Positions 14,105 to 14,577 of a DNA stretch of 14,577 bases are shown in pieces. Position 1 is the stretch's first letter. The number at the start of each line of letters is the position of its first letter. The stretch comes from an uncultured Lachnobacterium sp. (lineage in GTDB: Bacteria > Bacillota > Clostridia > Lachnospirales > Lachnospiraceae), in the NCBI GenBank assembly GCA_900550545.1, contig URSS01000054.1, positions 1-14,577 on the forward strand, given 5' to 3'. Both the position numbers and the translations under genes were made by a program. The notes under the pieces were generated by a model. That model did not search any database. It was not told where the DNA came from and worked only from the letters and a program-made list of their open reading frames with translations.

Positions 14105-14577
14105 ATGCCTGTTAAATACGTCTTTGTCACTGGTGGTGTCGTTTCCGGACTTGGAAAAGGAATCACTGCCGCATCTCTCGGACGTCTGCTGAAGGCCCGT
14201 GGCTATAAAGTCACCATGCAGAAGTTCGACCCATATATCAACATTGATCCGGGAACCATGAATCCGATCCAGCATGGTGAAGTATTCGTTACCGATGACG
14301 GAGCTGAAACGGACTTGGATCTTGGTCACTATGAGCGTTTTATCGATGAGAGTCTGACAAAGAATTCCAACGTAACTACCGGTAAAGTATACTGGTCCGT
14401 TCTGCAGAAGGAACGCCGCGGTGATTACGGCGGAGGAACCGTTCAGGTTATTCCACATATTACAAACGAAATCAAAAGCCGCTTCTACCGTAACTTTACC
14501 TCAGACGATATGCATATCGCTATTATAGAAGTCGGAGGAACCGTCGGAGATATCGAAAGCCAGCCTTTCCTTGAAGC
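14105..14577 (+). CDS. pyrG: CTP synthase, N-terminal part (cut by window end)
   Basis: The frame is open from ATG 14105 to the window edge (157 codons). CTP synthase converts UTP to CTP using ATP and glutamine-derived ammonia. The synthetase domain is clear: MPVKYVFVTGGVVSGLGKG carries the P-loop-like phosphate binding loop with Lys18. KFDPYINIDPGTMNPIQHGE, DDGAETDLDLGHYERF (metal/UTP site) and EVGGTVGDIES are family signatures. The glutaminase domain lies outside. A strong GAGGAGG (14092-14098) precedes the start. The gene is divergent from ftsH, with its own promoter and a candidate operator. Confidence 0.97.
   Translation, partial: MPVKYVFVTGGVVSGLGKGITAASLGRLLKARGYKVTMQKFDPYINIDPGTMNPIQHGEVFVTDDGAETDLDLGHYERFIDESLTKNSNVTTGKVYWSVLQKERRGDYGGGTVQVIPHITNEIKSRFYRNFTSDDMHIAIIEVGGTVGDIESQPFLE

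Overview
The window looks like a chromosomal segment of a Gram-positive, low-to-moderate GC Firmicute, most likely a clostridium of the Lachnospiraceae type. This is inferred from a type III glutamine synthetase, an HPr kinase/phosphorylase, WhiA and RapZ in one gene run, strong AGGAGG-type ribosome binding sites and U-tract terminators. No rRNA, tRNA, CRISPR array or insertion sequence was seen. The species cannot be named from sequence alone.

Layout. (1) 1-693, minus strand: 5' end of glnN (glutamine synthetase III), with its promoter and a leader containing an intrinsic terminator, hence probable attenuation. (2) 694-2743: an AT-rich accessory stretch between glnN and fba. It holds one secreted protein with two fibronectin-III-like domains (1009-2277, plus strand) and a compact type I toxin-antitoxin-like locus (2329-2694). 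That locus has a 32-residue hydrophobic holin-like toxin on the minus strand, a convergent candidate antitoxin RNA on the plus strand, a shared terminator, and related hairpin sequences at both RNA 5' ends. (3) 2744-3795: fba (class II fructose-bisphosphate aldolase) with its own promoter and a strong terminator. (4) 3813-9876: a tightly packed minus-strand operon, in transcription order hprK, M18 aminopeptidase, murB, rapZ, whiA, diacylglycerol-kinase family gene, driven by a well-formed promoter just after uvrC. (5) 9877-13967: uvrC and ftsH, minus strand, separated by a terminator hairpin that leaves uvrC almost no room for a promoter. (6) 14020-14577: pyrG (CTP synthase) on the plus strand, divergent from ftsH and cut by the window end. 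A perfect palindrome sits between its predicted -35 and -10 boxes.

How the genes fit together. Most are core housekeeping genes: nitrogen assimilation (glnN), glycolysis (fba), carbon catabolite signalling (hprK), cell wall precursor synthesis and its control (murB, rapZ), a division/sporulation-linked regulator (whiA), lipid phosphorylation, nucleotide excision repair (uvrC), membrane protein quality control (ftsH) and CTP synthesis (pyrG). The least conventional content is the 0.7-2.7 kb accessory stretch. The toxin is too short for routine ORF callers and is the best candidate for something missed by standard annotation.
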